Shown: positions 1-6,866, numbered from the stretch's first letter. The stretch is 9,589 nt of DNA from Actinomycetales bacterium (GCA_012838715.1 DUOR01000259.1:1-9589), one strand, 5' to 3'. A program made the numbers and translations. The notes: generated by a model not told the origin, from the sequence alone.

Positions 1-153
1 CGGGGCCGGCCCGTTCGCGGGCGCGGCGTTGAACTTCTCCACTTCCGCGACGTCGAACTCCGAGGAGCAGAAACCGCACTTCATCTTCCCGGTCTGCGGC
101 GTGAAGGAAATCGGCCCGCCGCAGGCGGGGCACTTGTATTGTCTGCCTGCCAT
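1..153 (-). CDS. zinc-ribbon protein, N-terminal part (YdjG-like, partial)
   Basis: This is the first 51 codons of a gene that runs off the left edge of the window. The protein begins MAGRQYKCPACGG and has a four-cysteine zinc ribbon: C8-x2-C11, then C26-x2-C29 after a short GKMK turn. This is the TFIIB/primosomal-type ribbon often annotated 'TFIIB-type zinc ribbon-containing protein'. An acidic stretch and an Ala/Pro-rich linker follow, and the rest is outside the window. The start is supported by AAGGAG on the minus strand (159-164), 5 nt before the ATG. The gene is divergent from an SPFH protein that itself ends in zinc ribbons. In B. subtilis a comparable pair (YdjG zinc ribbon, YdjI SPFH) acts together at the membrane. 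The ribbon is seen directly; the YdjG-like role is inferred from the neighbour and cannot be tested without the C-terminus, where membrane helices would be expected. Confidence 0.75.
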   Translation of the reverse strand, partial: MAGRQYKCPACGGPISFTPQTGKMKCGFCSSEFDVAEVEKFNAAPANGPAP

Positions 154-158
154 GTCCG

Positions 159-164
159 CTCCTT
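159..164 (-). promoter_or_regulatory. ribosome binding site of the zinc-ribbon gene
   Basis: AAGGAG on the minus strand lies 5 nt before the ATG at 153-151. It fixes the start of a partial gene that has little else to define it. Confidence 0.6.
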
Positions 165-266
165 CGCCGGCGGTCGGCGCACGTGTTCCCGAGGTGCGAT
201 TCATCCCGGCGAGTACCGTGTCTTCCGCTCTAGGACCAGCGTATTTCGGGGATTCACGGCGGTTGT

Positions 267-312
267 CGCCCATCCGGCTATTAAAGGGGTCCGGATACTA
301 CCCGGATGGGCG
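267..312. repeat. inverted repeat in the divergent promoter region (11-bp arms)
   Basis: The arms CGCCCATCCGG (267-277) and CCGGATGGGCG (302-312) are perfect reverse complements separated by 24 nt. The loop contains the A/T-rich word TATTAAA and GATACT (294-299), which could be a -10 element for the SPFH gene, although I see no convincing -35. The repeat lies about midway between the two divergent starts (153 and 416). It could be an operator for a dimeric regulator acting on both genes, or a stem-loop. The symmetry is seen directly; the function is inferred. Confidence 0.5.
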
Positions 313-334
313 GGCCATTTCGGCTGGTGCGGCG

Positions 335-360
335 GGATGATCGTCGGTGAACGATCATCC
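335..360. repeat. perfect 10-bp inverted repeat upstream of the SPFH gene
   Basis: GGATGATCGT (335-344) and ACGATCATCC (351-360) are exact reverse complements around a 6-nt loop, CGGTGA. The stem can extend by four more G/C pairs (CGGC) if one G is bulged. It ends 55 nt before the ATG at 416 and has no T-tract, so it does not look like an intrinsic terminator. It may be an operator or a 5'-leader hairpin of the SPFH mRNA. Its sequence differs from the 267-312 repeat, so these are two separate elements. Confidence 0.55.
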
Positions 361-401
361 GCCGTGCGCGGGGCCCGATCCGACGGACCTGCGCCGTCGC
401 C

Positions 402-407
402 GAGAGG
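402..407 (+). promoter_or_regulatory. ribosome binding site deciding the SPFH start
   Basis: GAGAGG lies 8 nt before the ATG at 416. It favours this start over the upstream in-frame start at 347, which has no comparable site. Confidence 0.55.
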
Positions 408-415
408 AACCCGTC

Positions 416-1675
416 ATGGGACTTATCCAGGCTTTCGCGGGTGCCGCGGGCGGCACCCTGGCCGATCAGTGGCTCGAGGTCATCGAGCCGGTCGACATGG
501 GTGAGGGGGTCGTGTTCGTCAAGGGCAGGCCCGTCCAGCGCGGTGGGCGCCGCCGCGGTTCCAACCGCAAGGGCACGCTGGACATCATCTCGGACGGTTC
601 GGCGATCCACGTCTACGACCGGCAGGCGATGCTGCTCGTCGATTCCGGCCGAATCGCCGGATTGTCGCTGGAGCCGGGGATCTACACGGTGTCGAACGCG
701 ACGCAGCCCAGCATTTTCGCGAACGGCGACATCGCCGGCCCGTTGCGGGAAAGCTTCAACCGCTTCCGCTACGGGGGCGTGCCCTCGCAGCGCCAGCAGG
801 TCTTCTACGTGAACATGCAGGAGATCAAGAACATCCGCTTCGGCACCGCCAACCCGCTGAACTACTTCGACGATTTCTATGGCGCGGAATTGTTCCTGCG
901 CTGCCACGGCGCCTATTCACTGCGCATCGTCGACCCGATCCTCTTCTACCAGGAAGTCGTCTCCCGGGACGCCGAGCGCGTGCACGTCGACGAAATCAAG
1001 GGCCAGTACATGTCGGAGTTCCTGGAAGCGCTCCAGGCATCCATCAACCAGATGTCCGTCGACGGCATCCGCATTTCCCAGGTCGCCTCCAAGTCGCGCG
1101 AACTGTCGAAGTACATGGCCGACACGCTTGACGACGAATGGCGGAAATCCCGCGGATTCGAAATCGTCAGCGTCGGGTTGGCGTCCATTTCCTATGACGA
1201 GGAGTCCCGCCGCCTCATCGACATGCGCAACCGCGGCGCCATGCTGTCGGACCCCACCATCCGCGAAGGCTTCGTCCAGGGTTCCGTCGCCTCCGGGCTG
1301 GAGGCCGCCGGTTCGAACCCGGGCGGCGCCGGGGCGGCGTTCATGGGCATGGGCTTCGGCATGAACACCGGCGGCGGCTTCATGGGCCAGGCCTCCGAAT
1401 CGAACCGGCAGCAGATGCAGTGGCAGGAGCAGCAGCGCCAACAGCAACAACAGCAGCAGGGTTGGGGCGCGCCCCCGGGCGCCCACGGCCAATCGCCGAC
1501 GTGGACCTGCGGAAAGTGCGGCACCCCGGGCAGCGGGAAGTTCTGCGCCAACTGCGGCACCCCGGCCCCTGCCCCGGAACCCCCGGTCAACGGCGGATTC
1601 TGCGGCGAATGCGGCGGCCAACTGCCTTCACCCGCACCGAAATTCTGTCCGAACTGCGGACACAAGCAGGGATAG
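416..1675 (+). CDS. SPFH-domain protein with two C-terminal zinc ribbons (YdjI / virion core-like)
   Basis: This is a 419-aa protein. Residues 1-20 are a short N-terminal helix (MGLIQAFAGAAGG), and about 25-290 form an SPFH/stomatin-like domain of the YdjI or 'virion core protein' type. An Ala/Gly/Met-rich linker (about 290-328) is followed by a glutamine-rich stretch (331-348). Two zinc ribbons end the protein: C365-x2-C368 with C377-x2-C380, and C396-x2-C399 with C411-x2-C414. There is no clear membrane helix, so membrane association would be peripheral or through partners. The start at 416 is chosen because GAGAGG (402-407) lies 8 nt upstream and the protein then begins like family members; an in-frame start at 347 lies inside an inverted repeat and adds 23 unlike residues. 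The B. subtilis relative YdjI helps recruit PspA to stressed membranes together with YdjG and YdjH. The family call is firm; the role here is inferred. The gene converges on the histidine kinase gene, 59 bp away. Confidence 0.85.
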   Translation: MGLIQAFAGAAGGTLADQWLEVIEPVDMGEGVVFVKGRPVQRGGRRRGSNRKGTLDIISDGSAIHVYDRQAMLLVDSGRIAGLSLEPGIYTVSNATQPSIFANGDIAGPLRESFNRFRYGGVPSQRQQVFYVNMQEIKNIRFGTANPLNYFDDFYGAELFLRCHGAYSLRIVDPILFYQEVVSRDAERVHVDEIKGQYMSEFLEALQASINQMSVDGIRISQVASKSRELSKYMADTLDDEWRKSRGFEIVSVGLASISYDEESRRLIDMRNRGAMLSDPTIREGFVQGSVASGLEAAGSNPGGAGAAFMGMGFGMNTGGGFMGQASESNRQQMQWQEQQRQQQQQQQGWGAPPGAHGQSPTWTCGKCGTPGSGKFCANCGTPAPAPEPPVNGGFCGECGGQLPSPAPKFCPNCGHKQG

Positions 1676-1713
1676 GGGAGAACCCGACCACGCAGATCCC
1701 GAACGCCCCCGCG

Positions 1714-1745
1714 CCCCGCGCCTCACCCCGCGCCTCACCCCGCGC
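1714..1745. repeat. 12-bp tandem repeat at the convergent gene ends
   Basis: The unit CCCCGCGCCTCA occurs at 1714-1725 and 1726-1737, followed by a partial third copy CCCCGCGC (1738-1745). Read on the minus strand, each full unit carries a TGA in the same frame. The kinase gene stops at the first TGA (1737-1735), and another in-frame stop follows 12 nt later. Loss or gain of a unit would therefore leave the protein end almost unchanged. No classical terminator hairpin with a T-run is visible in the 59-bp gap between the two convergent genes. Confidence 0.7.
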
Positions 1746-3297
1746 AGCCGTCACCGCCCGCTCCACCGGTACCCGCGGGGCCCGCGGGTTCCCCGGCGGC
1801 CGGGGGTTCCGGCCCGTCGGCACGCGGCACCTCTGCGACCAGGGAAAACACGTCGTTGACCGTGTACCCCAGCGACCCGCCCAGCGCCTCCACCGTGGCC
1901 CGCACCCCCGACAGGCCCGTGCCCTCGGTGACGCGCTCCGGCAGGTCGCCGTCGTTGGACACGGTCAGGCGCCAGAACCCGGGGGTCTCCTCGAACACGG
2001 CCGACACGGACGTCGCCGCACCATGCGCCACCGCGTTCGTCGCGGCCTGGCGGATGATCCGCACCGCCGTCGCCGCATGCGCCAAATCGGAGGGCAACTC
2101 GCCGACGACGTCGACGGCCACCCCCGCCGTCGCGAATGATTCCCGCACCCGCCGCAGCAGCGTCCGCGGCGCGGCGTGGTCGCTGCCGATGTCGGCGCGC
2201 ACGTCCATCAGCATCCGGCCCAGCGTCGCCATCCGGTCCGGGGTGCCCACGCCCGACTCCAGGAACCGCTGCACCACGCTGACGCGCTGCGCCACGACGT
2301 CATGCAGACGGGTGCGGAAGTCCAGCAGCACCTGCTCCTTCTCGATGCGCTCAATCGACGCGAGCAGCTCGCGGGTCTCCGCCATCGCCGCCAGCAGCCG
2401 CTCGTTGTCGAGCATCAGCTCCCGGTTCGCCGTGGCCAACTCCGTCACGTCGATGACCCGCAGCTCCGTGTACCACCGGCCCCGCCGGCCATGCACCCGG
2501 TTGCGCTCCGCCACATAAACGCGGTCGGCGCAATGGAAAGTCACCGCGGAAGCTTCGGTGGGCACGTCGGGCGGACCGTCGCCGGCGCGCACCATCGCCG
2601 CCCAGCTGTCGCGGACGGACGCCGGCGGCACCCCCAACTCCGCGAGAATCCGCGCCATCCGCGGGTTCACCAGGACTTCCCGATCCCGGGAGTCGAAATA
2701 GGCCAGGCCGTCGCCGATGGCGTCGGCCGCGTCCTTGAGCGAATCGCGCCACGGCAGGCCGCGGTTGCCCGGGGCCAGCACCCGCAGCCAGGACGCGGCG
2801 ACGCCCACCGCGACCGCCACGGCCATCGGCCAGGGCGGCGACCCGTCCCACACCGGCAGCATGGCCGTGTACAGCGCTGCGGCGATCATCGGCGCGGCCC
2901 ACTCGCGGCGGTTCCGGTTGCCTTCGCGGTATTGATGATTCCGGCCACTGTGGCCCCGCCGGCCCCTCCGACGGCGGGACAGGGCCAATGTCGCCGACGC
3001 GGCGGCCAGCGTCGCCGGCAGCATGAAGCCCCACCGCAGATCCGGGCCGGGGAACACGTAGACGCCCTTCGTCAGCAGCCCCGCCCCGCCGAAAAGCTGC
3101 CATGCGAAGTACATCAGCAATACCGAGGACACGGCCGAGGCGACCAGCTCCCGCGGCTGGGGAATGGGCGCGAACCACAGCCGGACGGTGGTCATGGCCA
3201 GGCGGCCGCCCCACACGGCGGCACCGGCGGCCAAGAGCGCGATGAAGGGGACCGGCCAGGTGAGCAATTCGCCGGCGCCGGGGAAGTCGCCGCTCAT
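1735..3297 (-). CDS. sensor histidine kinase, HisKA_3 (NarL/DesK-type), with PAS-like domain
   Basis: This is a 520-aa membrane kinase that should autophosphorylate and pass phosphate to the response regulator two genes upstream. About five hydrophobic segments (12-32, 50-70, 86-107, 132-150, 154-172) are joined by short loops, with an Arg/His-rich loop at 108-132. A PAS-like domain follows (about 186-285), then a helical linker (288-320). The H-box is DFRTRLHDVVAQR with H332. The ATPase has an N-box TNAVAHG (N421), SNDG (D449) and a GTGLSG G-box (459-464). All key kinase residues are present. The last 30 residues are a Pro/Gly/Ala-rich tail of unknown use. The start overlaps the stop of the preceding gene (ATGA, 3297-3294) and the ribosome site is weak, so translation is probably coupled. 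An open frame continues far upstream, but that part overlaps the neighbouring coding gene and is not real. With little exported sequence, it may depend on the adjacent 870-aa protein or sense a signal in the membrane or cytoplasm. Confidence 0.88.
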   Translation of the reverse strand: MSGDFPGAGELLTWPVPFIALLAAGAAVWGGRLAMTTVRLWFAPIPQPRELVASAVSSVLLMYFAWQLFGGAGLLTKGVYVFPGPDLRWGFMLPATLAAASATLALSRRRRGRRGHSGRNHQYREGNRNRREWAAPMIAAALYTAMLPVWDGSPPWPMAVAVAVGVAASWLRVLAPGNRGLPWRDSLKDAADAIGDGLAYFDSRDREVLVNPRMARILAELGVPPASVRDSWAAMVRAGDGPPDVPTEASAVTFHCADRVYVAERNRVHGRRGRWYTELRVIDVTELATANRELMLDNERLLAAMAETRELLASIERIEKEQVLLDFRTRLHDVVAQRVSVVQRFLESGVGTPDRMATLGRMLMDVRADIGSDHAAPRTLLRRVRESFATAGVAVDVVGELPSDLAHAATAVRIIRQAATNAVAHGAATSVSAVFEETPGFWRLTVSNDGDLPERVTEGTGLSGVRATVEALGGSLGYTVNDVFSLVAEVPRADGPEPPAAGEPAGPAGTGGAGGDGCAG

Positions 3298-5906
3298 GTC
3301 CGCACCCCGAGTTCCACGGTCAGACGGGTGCCGGGCCCGTCGGCGGTGGCGTCGGCCCGCAGCAGGGTCACGGTGTCCGCCAGGCCCGGGGCATCGGCGA
3401 TGAGGCGCGTCGACCGCAGCAGCCCGTCGCCGTCCAACGCGCCCGACGTGCCCTCCCACAGGACGGTGACCCGCACCGACCTCCGGTCGACCACGACCGT
3501 GAGGAATCCGGCCAATCCCATCGGGGCGTGCTGCACCGCGTCGTCGAGCAGGCGGTGGATGACGTTGAGCGCCGCGAGGTAGGTCGCCGTGGGCAGGGGC
3601 CCCGACCCGCGGGTGACCACGCCGGCCGCATCGACGAGCGGATCGGAGCCGTCGGCGGCGGCGCGGTATTCGGCCGTGGCGAAGGAGGCGCACAGCATGC
3701 GCAGGTCCTCCGCCAGCCGATCCGCGTCGAGCGGGGTCGCGGCGGCCTCGAGAATCGCAAGGCCCGCGCGTTTGCAGTACGTCAGCGCCAGGCCAACGTG
3801 CCGCAAGTCGTTGTTGCGCCGGGCGCGCAGGGTGGCGGCGCAGGGAGCGTCGCCGTCTGTGGCGACGGGGGCACCCGCGGGTTCCTCCGCCAGTCGCTTG
3901 CCGACGGCCGCCACATCGGCCAACCTTTCGTCGACCGTGTCCTGGAGCCGCTGCAGGACGCGGTTGCCGTATGCGAGCTTGCGTCGATCCCCGTCGGCCG
4001 CGGCGGCCCGCCTGAGTAGCGCCAGGCGGCGGTCGAGAGCGGCCTTCGTGCCCGCCAGGCGGGTGCGGGCGAGGACCAGCGGGCCCATGTCGGTTCCCCA
4101 CACCACGTGTCCGCCGTCTATGGGCACCCGGTGGTAATCGGTGGCCCCGCCGTCGGGGGGCCGGTGCTTCACCAGCGTGGCGCCCGCCGCCAGTTCCGCC
4201 CGGACGGGGTCGGGCAGCGGCCCGGCGGACGGGGAGGAGTCGATTCGCCGGAACCGGGCGTCGTACAAAGCGGCAGGCACCGTGGTTGCCTGGAAAAGTT
4301 CGAGGTAGCGCCGGTTGGCGGGGATGAGCCCGGACCTGGTGAACGCCTCGACGAGGATGATCACCGCGACGATGGTGATGAGCGTCGTCTCGGTTTGCCT
4401 GAATACGGGAACCCTCGCGGAGTACGCCACCTGATAGGTGGCGAGGAAACCCAGGGTGGCCACGGCGACGCCGAGGGCGGCCCAATTGCGCATCCGTCCC
4501 GCCGACCTCAGCAGGACGACCACGGTGTACAGGACCCAGCCGACGATCCATGCGGAGACGGCGTAGAAGCCCGGGCCGTAGTCGTGATCGTCGGCGCCCG
4601 CCGAGGTGGAATGGAGGGCGTACACCCATTGGTGCAGATCGTTGGTCACCACCAGCAACGCCAGCAGGACCGAGCCCCAGGCGACGATGCGGCCGGTGTG
4701 GGGGCGGCGCCGGCCGGGTTCCGCCACGTGGCGGGCGAGCAGGGCGAAAATCGCCGTCATCGCGAGCATGGAGGGCAGGAACCCGTACCAGAGCAGCCGG
4801 TAGGCGGGGCCCAGCGCGTACTCTTTCAGCACCCGGATGAACAGCCAACTGACCATCGTGAATGCCAGCGCCTGCAGCAGGCGTCCCTGTTGGGCGGACC
4901 GCGCCCGCCAGATCAGGGACGCGCCCCACAGGAGCAGCAGCACCGACAGCACCGCCGTCAGGGCCAGCCGCTCCCTCCCCGTGGCCGGGGTGTGGAAGTG
5001 GGTGCCCAGCACGGTCCTCCGGATGTCGCGCCACATGTTCGTGTACAGCCGATCCAACCGATCCCGGTCGGACACCGTCACCAGGCCCCGGGTGCCGGCG
5101 TAGTCCTCCACCGGCGGGAACAGTGCGGGATCGGCGGTGCCGTCGGCCGCGCGGAGGCCGTGCGCGGCCAGTGTTTCGGGGGCCACCTGCGGCGCCGGTG
5201 CGCCGGGATTGTTCGACCACAGACCGTCGATCCAGGTCAGGTTCGCGTCATGGGGGACGAAAAACTCGATGGGCAGCCCCTCCGCGCGCAACTCGACGGC
5301 CTGCGCGTCGGTGAGCAGGGCGGCGGGCGCCTCGGCGAAATGATCGGGGTACTCCCGCCATGGCCTGCCGATGACGAGCCCCGGTCCTTGCCGGACGCTT
5401 TTGAGCAGCGCCATCGCCGCATCGTGGCTGGCGGGTTCCGGCCTGGCGCCGCCGAGGGCGCCGGCCAGGGTGGCCACCACCCGGTAGGAGGTGTCGCCGC
5501 CGGGGACGAACAGCGGGGCCTCCAGGCGCCCGTAGTCCGTCAGGTACCCGAGGTCGTCCGGATCCACGCGTTCCGGGTCGTAGGCGACCACGACCGTGCT
5601 GGAGGTCAACGGGGTGAAGGAGCCCCGCCGGCCCAGGGCCTCCAGCCGGGCGGCGACGGTCGCGTCCATCATGGTGAAGGGGCCGTCCGACTGGAACGGA
5701 GGCAGGATCTCCGCGGCGACGTCGGATTCGATGCGCAGCCCCGCGTGCGCCTCCGCCAGCGCCGTCGCCAATCCCGCGGGCGCCTCCGCGTCTAGGAGGA
5801 CGTCGGCGTCCCGGGGCAGCAGCGACAGCAACGGGATGAGCGCGACGATGAGGAGGACGCCCACGAATCCGATGGGGATGGGATCCGGCCGCCGGCGCGG
5901 GCGCAT
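3294..5906 (-). CDS. 870-aa membrane sensor: solute-binding-like domain, 7TM region, degenerate kinase-like C-terminus
   Basis: A basic N-terminus and signal anchor (about 12-30) lead into an exported domain (about 33-305). This domain resembles type-2 periplasmic solute-binding proteins, with FTPLTSSTVVVAYDPERV at 97-114, the VPHDANLTWIDGLW segment at 217-230 and a closing helix LDRLYTNMW at 284-292. Seven hydrophobic helices follow (about 313-333, 343-358, 368-391, 405-422, 445-466, 474-494, 504-521). They contain TNDLHQWVY and YGPGFYAVSAW, typical of the histidine-kinase 7TM domain, then RSGLIPANRRYLELF and a short PAS-like stretch. Residues 615-870 look kinase-like: a possible H-box around H703 and an N-box-like LLDDAVQHAP where Asp789 replaces the Asn. 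No clear DxGxG or GxGL motif is seen; it ends GPGTRLTVELG. It is therefore probably an inactive partner of the downstream kinase. GGGGAG (5917-5912), inside the end of the regulator gene, lies 5 nt before the start. I recognise no named gene; domain calls are by eye, and the solute-binding call is the least certain. Confidence 0.8.
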   Translation of the reverse strand: MRPRRRPDPIPIGFVGVLLIVALIPLLSLLPRDADVLLDAEAPAGLATALAEAHAGLRIESDVAAEILPPFQSDGPFTMMDATVAARLEALGRRGSFTPLTSSTVVVAYDPERVDPDDLGYLTDYGRLEAPLFVPGGDTSYRVVATLAGALGGARPEPASHDAAMALLKSVRQGPGLVIGRPWREYPDHFAEAPAALLTDAQAVELRAEGLPIEFFVPHDANLTWIDGLWSNNPGAPAPQVAPETLAAHGLRAADGTADPALFPPVEDYAGTRGLVTVSDRDRLDRLYTNMWRDIRRTVLGTHFHTPATGRERLALTAVLSVLLLLWGASLIWRARSAQQGRLLQALAFTMVSWLFIRVLKEYALGPAYRLLWYGFLPSMLAMTAIFALLARHVAEPGRRRPHTGRIVAWGSVLLALLVVTNDLHQWVYALHSTSAGADDHDYGPGFYAVSAWIVGWVLYTVVVLLRSAGRMRNWAALGVAVATLGFLATYQVAYSARVPVFRQTETTLITIVAVIILVEAFTRSGLIPANRRYLELFQATTVPAALYDARFRRIDSSPSAGPLPDPVRAELAAGATLVKHRPPDGGATDYHRVPIDGGHVVWGTDMGPLVLARTRLAGTKAALDRRLALLRRAAAADGDRRKLAYGNRVLQRLQDTVDERLADVAAVGKRLAEEPAGAPVATDGDAPCAATLRARRNNDLRHVGLALTYCKRAGLAILEAAATPLDADRLAEDLRMLCASFATAEYRAAADGSDPLVDAAGVVTRGSGPLPTATYLAALNVIHRLLDDAVQHAPMGLAGFLTVVVDRRSVRVTVLWEGTSGALDGDGLLRSTRLIADAPGLADTVTLLRADATADGPGTRLTVELGVRT

Positions 5907-5908
5907 CG

Positions 5909-6586
5909 TCACTCCCCTGGGCCGCGCACGGTGATGCTCTCGCCGTCGACGACGACGTAGCCGTGGGCGACGGCGTAAATCGCCAGCCGGGCGATGGTGG
6001 TGAAGCCGGTCTTGGTCAGCAGCGATCGGATGACCGCCTTGATCGTGTTCTCGGACAGGTGCATCTCTTCGGCGATGTCGCGGCGGCTCAGGCCGGCGCA
6101 GACGTATTGCAGCACCTCGATTTCGCGCGGCGTGACGGTGTTGTAGCCCAACACCGGCATCGGCCGCTTGTCCGGGAACGTCGTGTACCCGCGCAGCGCC
6201 TGCCGCAGCACGGTGATCAGCTCGTCGGCGGGCATGTCCTTGTACACGAACGCGGTCGCCCCGGCGGTCTTGGCGCCCTCCAGGAAAGTGATGTCGGGCA
6301 TGGCCGTCATCAGCACGATCGGCAGCGCCGGGTAGGCGGCGCGCAGGCGGGAGCAGGCGTCGATGCCGGATTCGCCGTCGAGGGTGCACACGTCCATGAG
6401 CACCAGGTCGGGGCGCAGGCGGGCCACCTCGGCGTCGATGTCCGCGGCGGACCGCAGCCGGGAGATGACGCGGAGGTCCGCCTCCATGCCCAAGGAATGC
6501 GCGAGGGCGTCGAGGAGAAGCTCCTGGTCCTCGACGATGATGAGGCGGGTCTGCCCCATGTGCCCGGTGTTCGCGGCGTCACCCAT
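5909..6586 (-). CDS. NarL/LuxR-family response regulator
   Basis: This is a 225-aa transcription factor. The receiver domain (about 13-132) has the acidic pair E19-D20, phosphoacceptor D65 (LVLMDV), T94 (LMTAMP) and K116 (FVYKD), so it should be phosphorylatable. The LuxR-type helix-turn-helix (about 150-210) reads VTPREIEVLQYVCAGLSRRD, then SENTIKAVIRSLL. The recognition helix has AVI where many relatives have NHI or AHV, which may mean an unusual DNA site. The start at 6586 has GGGAGA (6599-6594) 7 nt upstream. A second ATG at 6559 lacks a good site, and an in-frame extension upstream would run through the predicted promoter. The gene is first in a three-gene operon; its TGA is 2 bp before the sensor-protein start. 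Such regulators commonly control their own operon and a small regulon. The divergent galactan operon is an obvious but unproven target. Confidence 0.9.
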   Translation of the reverse strand: MGDAANTGHMGQTRLIIVEDQELLLDALAHSLGMEADLRVISRLRSAADIDAEVARLRPDLVLMDVCTLDGESGIDACSRLRAAYPALPIVLMTAMPDITFLEGAKTAGATAFVYKDMPADELITVLRQALRGYTTFPDKRPMPVLGYNTVTPREIEVLQYVCAGLSRRDIAEEMHLSENTIKAVIRSLLTKTGFTTIARLAIYAVAHGYVVVDGESITVRGPGE

Positions 6587-6601
6587 GTCACATTCTCCCG
6601 C

Positions 6602-6631
6602 TGTCGGCGGGACCGCGGCACGGCCCCGACA
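6602..6631 (-). promoter_or_regulatory. possible leader hairpin before the response-regulator start
   Basis: On the minus strand, TGTCGG (6631-6626) pairs with CCGACA (6607-6602), and the interior GGCC can pair with GGTC. The hairpin sits just before GGGAGA and the ATG at 6586 in the predicted 5' leader. It may influence translation, or it may be a chance pairing in GC-rich sequence. Confidence 0.25.
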
Positions 6632-6686
6632 TGCGTGTCCGACCCGCCCCCGGGCGGAGGCCGGAATCACGGTCTTTTGTCCATTC

Positions 6687-6715
6687 ATAGTACCCCGATA
6701 GGTGATACCCGTCCA
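6687..6715 (-). promoter_or_regulatory. predicted promoter of the response regulator-sensor-kinase operon
   Basis: On the minus strand, TGGACG (6715-6710; four of six matches to TTGACA) and TACTAT (6692-6687; matches T1, A2, A5 and T6 of TATAAT) are separated by exactly 17 nt. Transcription would start near 6680, giving a leader of about 95 nt. It fits a housekeeping sigma-A-type promoter. Confidence 0.5.
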
Positions 6716-6860
6716 GGTACCCGCGAGTGAGGGGCCGGTCGGCGGCGAAACGAAGAACGGAAGGCGCATCGGCGTGTGCGGCCCCCGCGACCCGGGGTGC
6801 CCGGGCGGGGGCGGTGCATGCCGGGGGCCCGTCAATGCGGGCGGCGCCCGTGGCCGCAAC

Positions 6861-6866
6861 TACTAT
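6861..6866 (+). promoter_or_regulatory. candidate -10 element of the glfT2 operon
   Basis: TACTAT lies 48 nt before the chosen glfT2 start, in the only A/T-richer spot of the local sequence. It is the same hexamer as the predicted -10 of the divergent operon. No good -35 is visible at 16-18 nt, which is not unusual in actinobacteria. Confidence 0.35.

Noticed and set aside
1771..1789. Hairpin ACCCGCGG / CCGCGGGT as a terminator for the SPFH transcript.
   Set aside because: It lies inside the end of the kinase coding sequence, has no T-run, and such GC-rich symmetry is common in this DNA.
3298..5220. Long in-frame upstream extension of the histidine kinase (a 1161-aa open frame).
   Set aside because: The extra part overlaps the 870-aa protein gene in another frame, is Arg/Pro/Gly-rich without domains, and the ATG at 3297 gives a normal kinase with coupled translation.
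4107..5795. Plus-strand 562-aa open frame opposite the 870-aa sensor gene.
   Set aside because: Its composition (His/Gln/Gly/Arg-rich, no domains) is typical of an antisense shadow in high-GC DNA, while the opposite strand encodes recognisable membrane and sensor domains.
6587..6859. N-terminal extension of the response regulator.
   Set aside because: It adds low-complexity sequence, runs through the predicted promoter, and the ATG at 6586 has a well-placed ribosome site and fits the usual family length.
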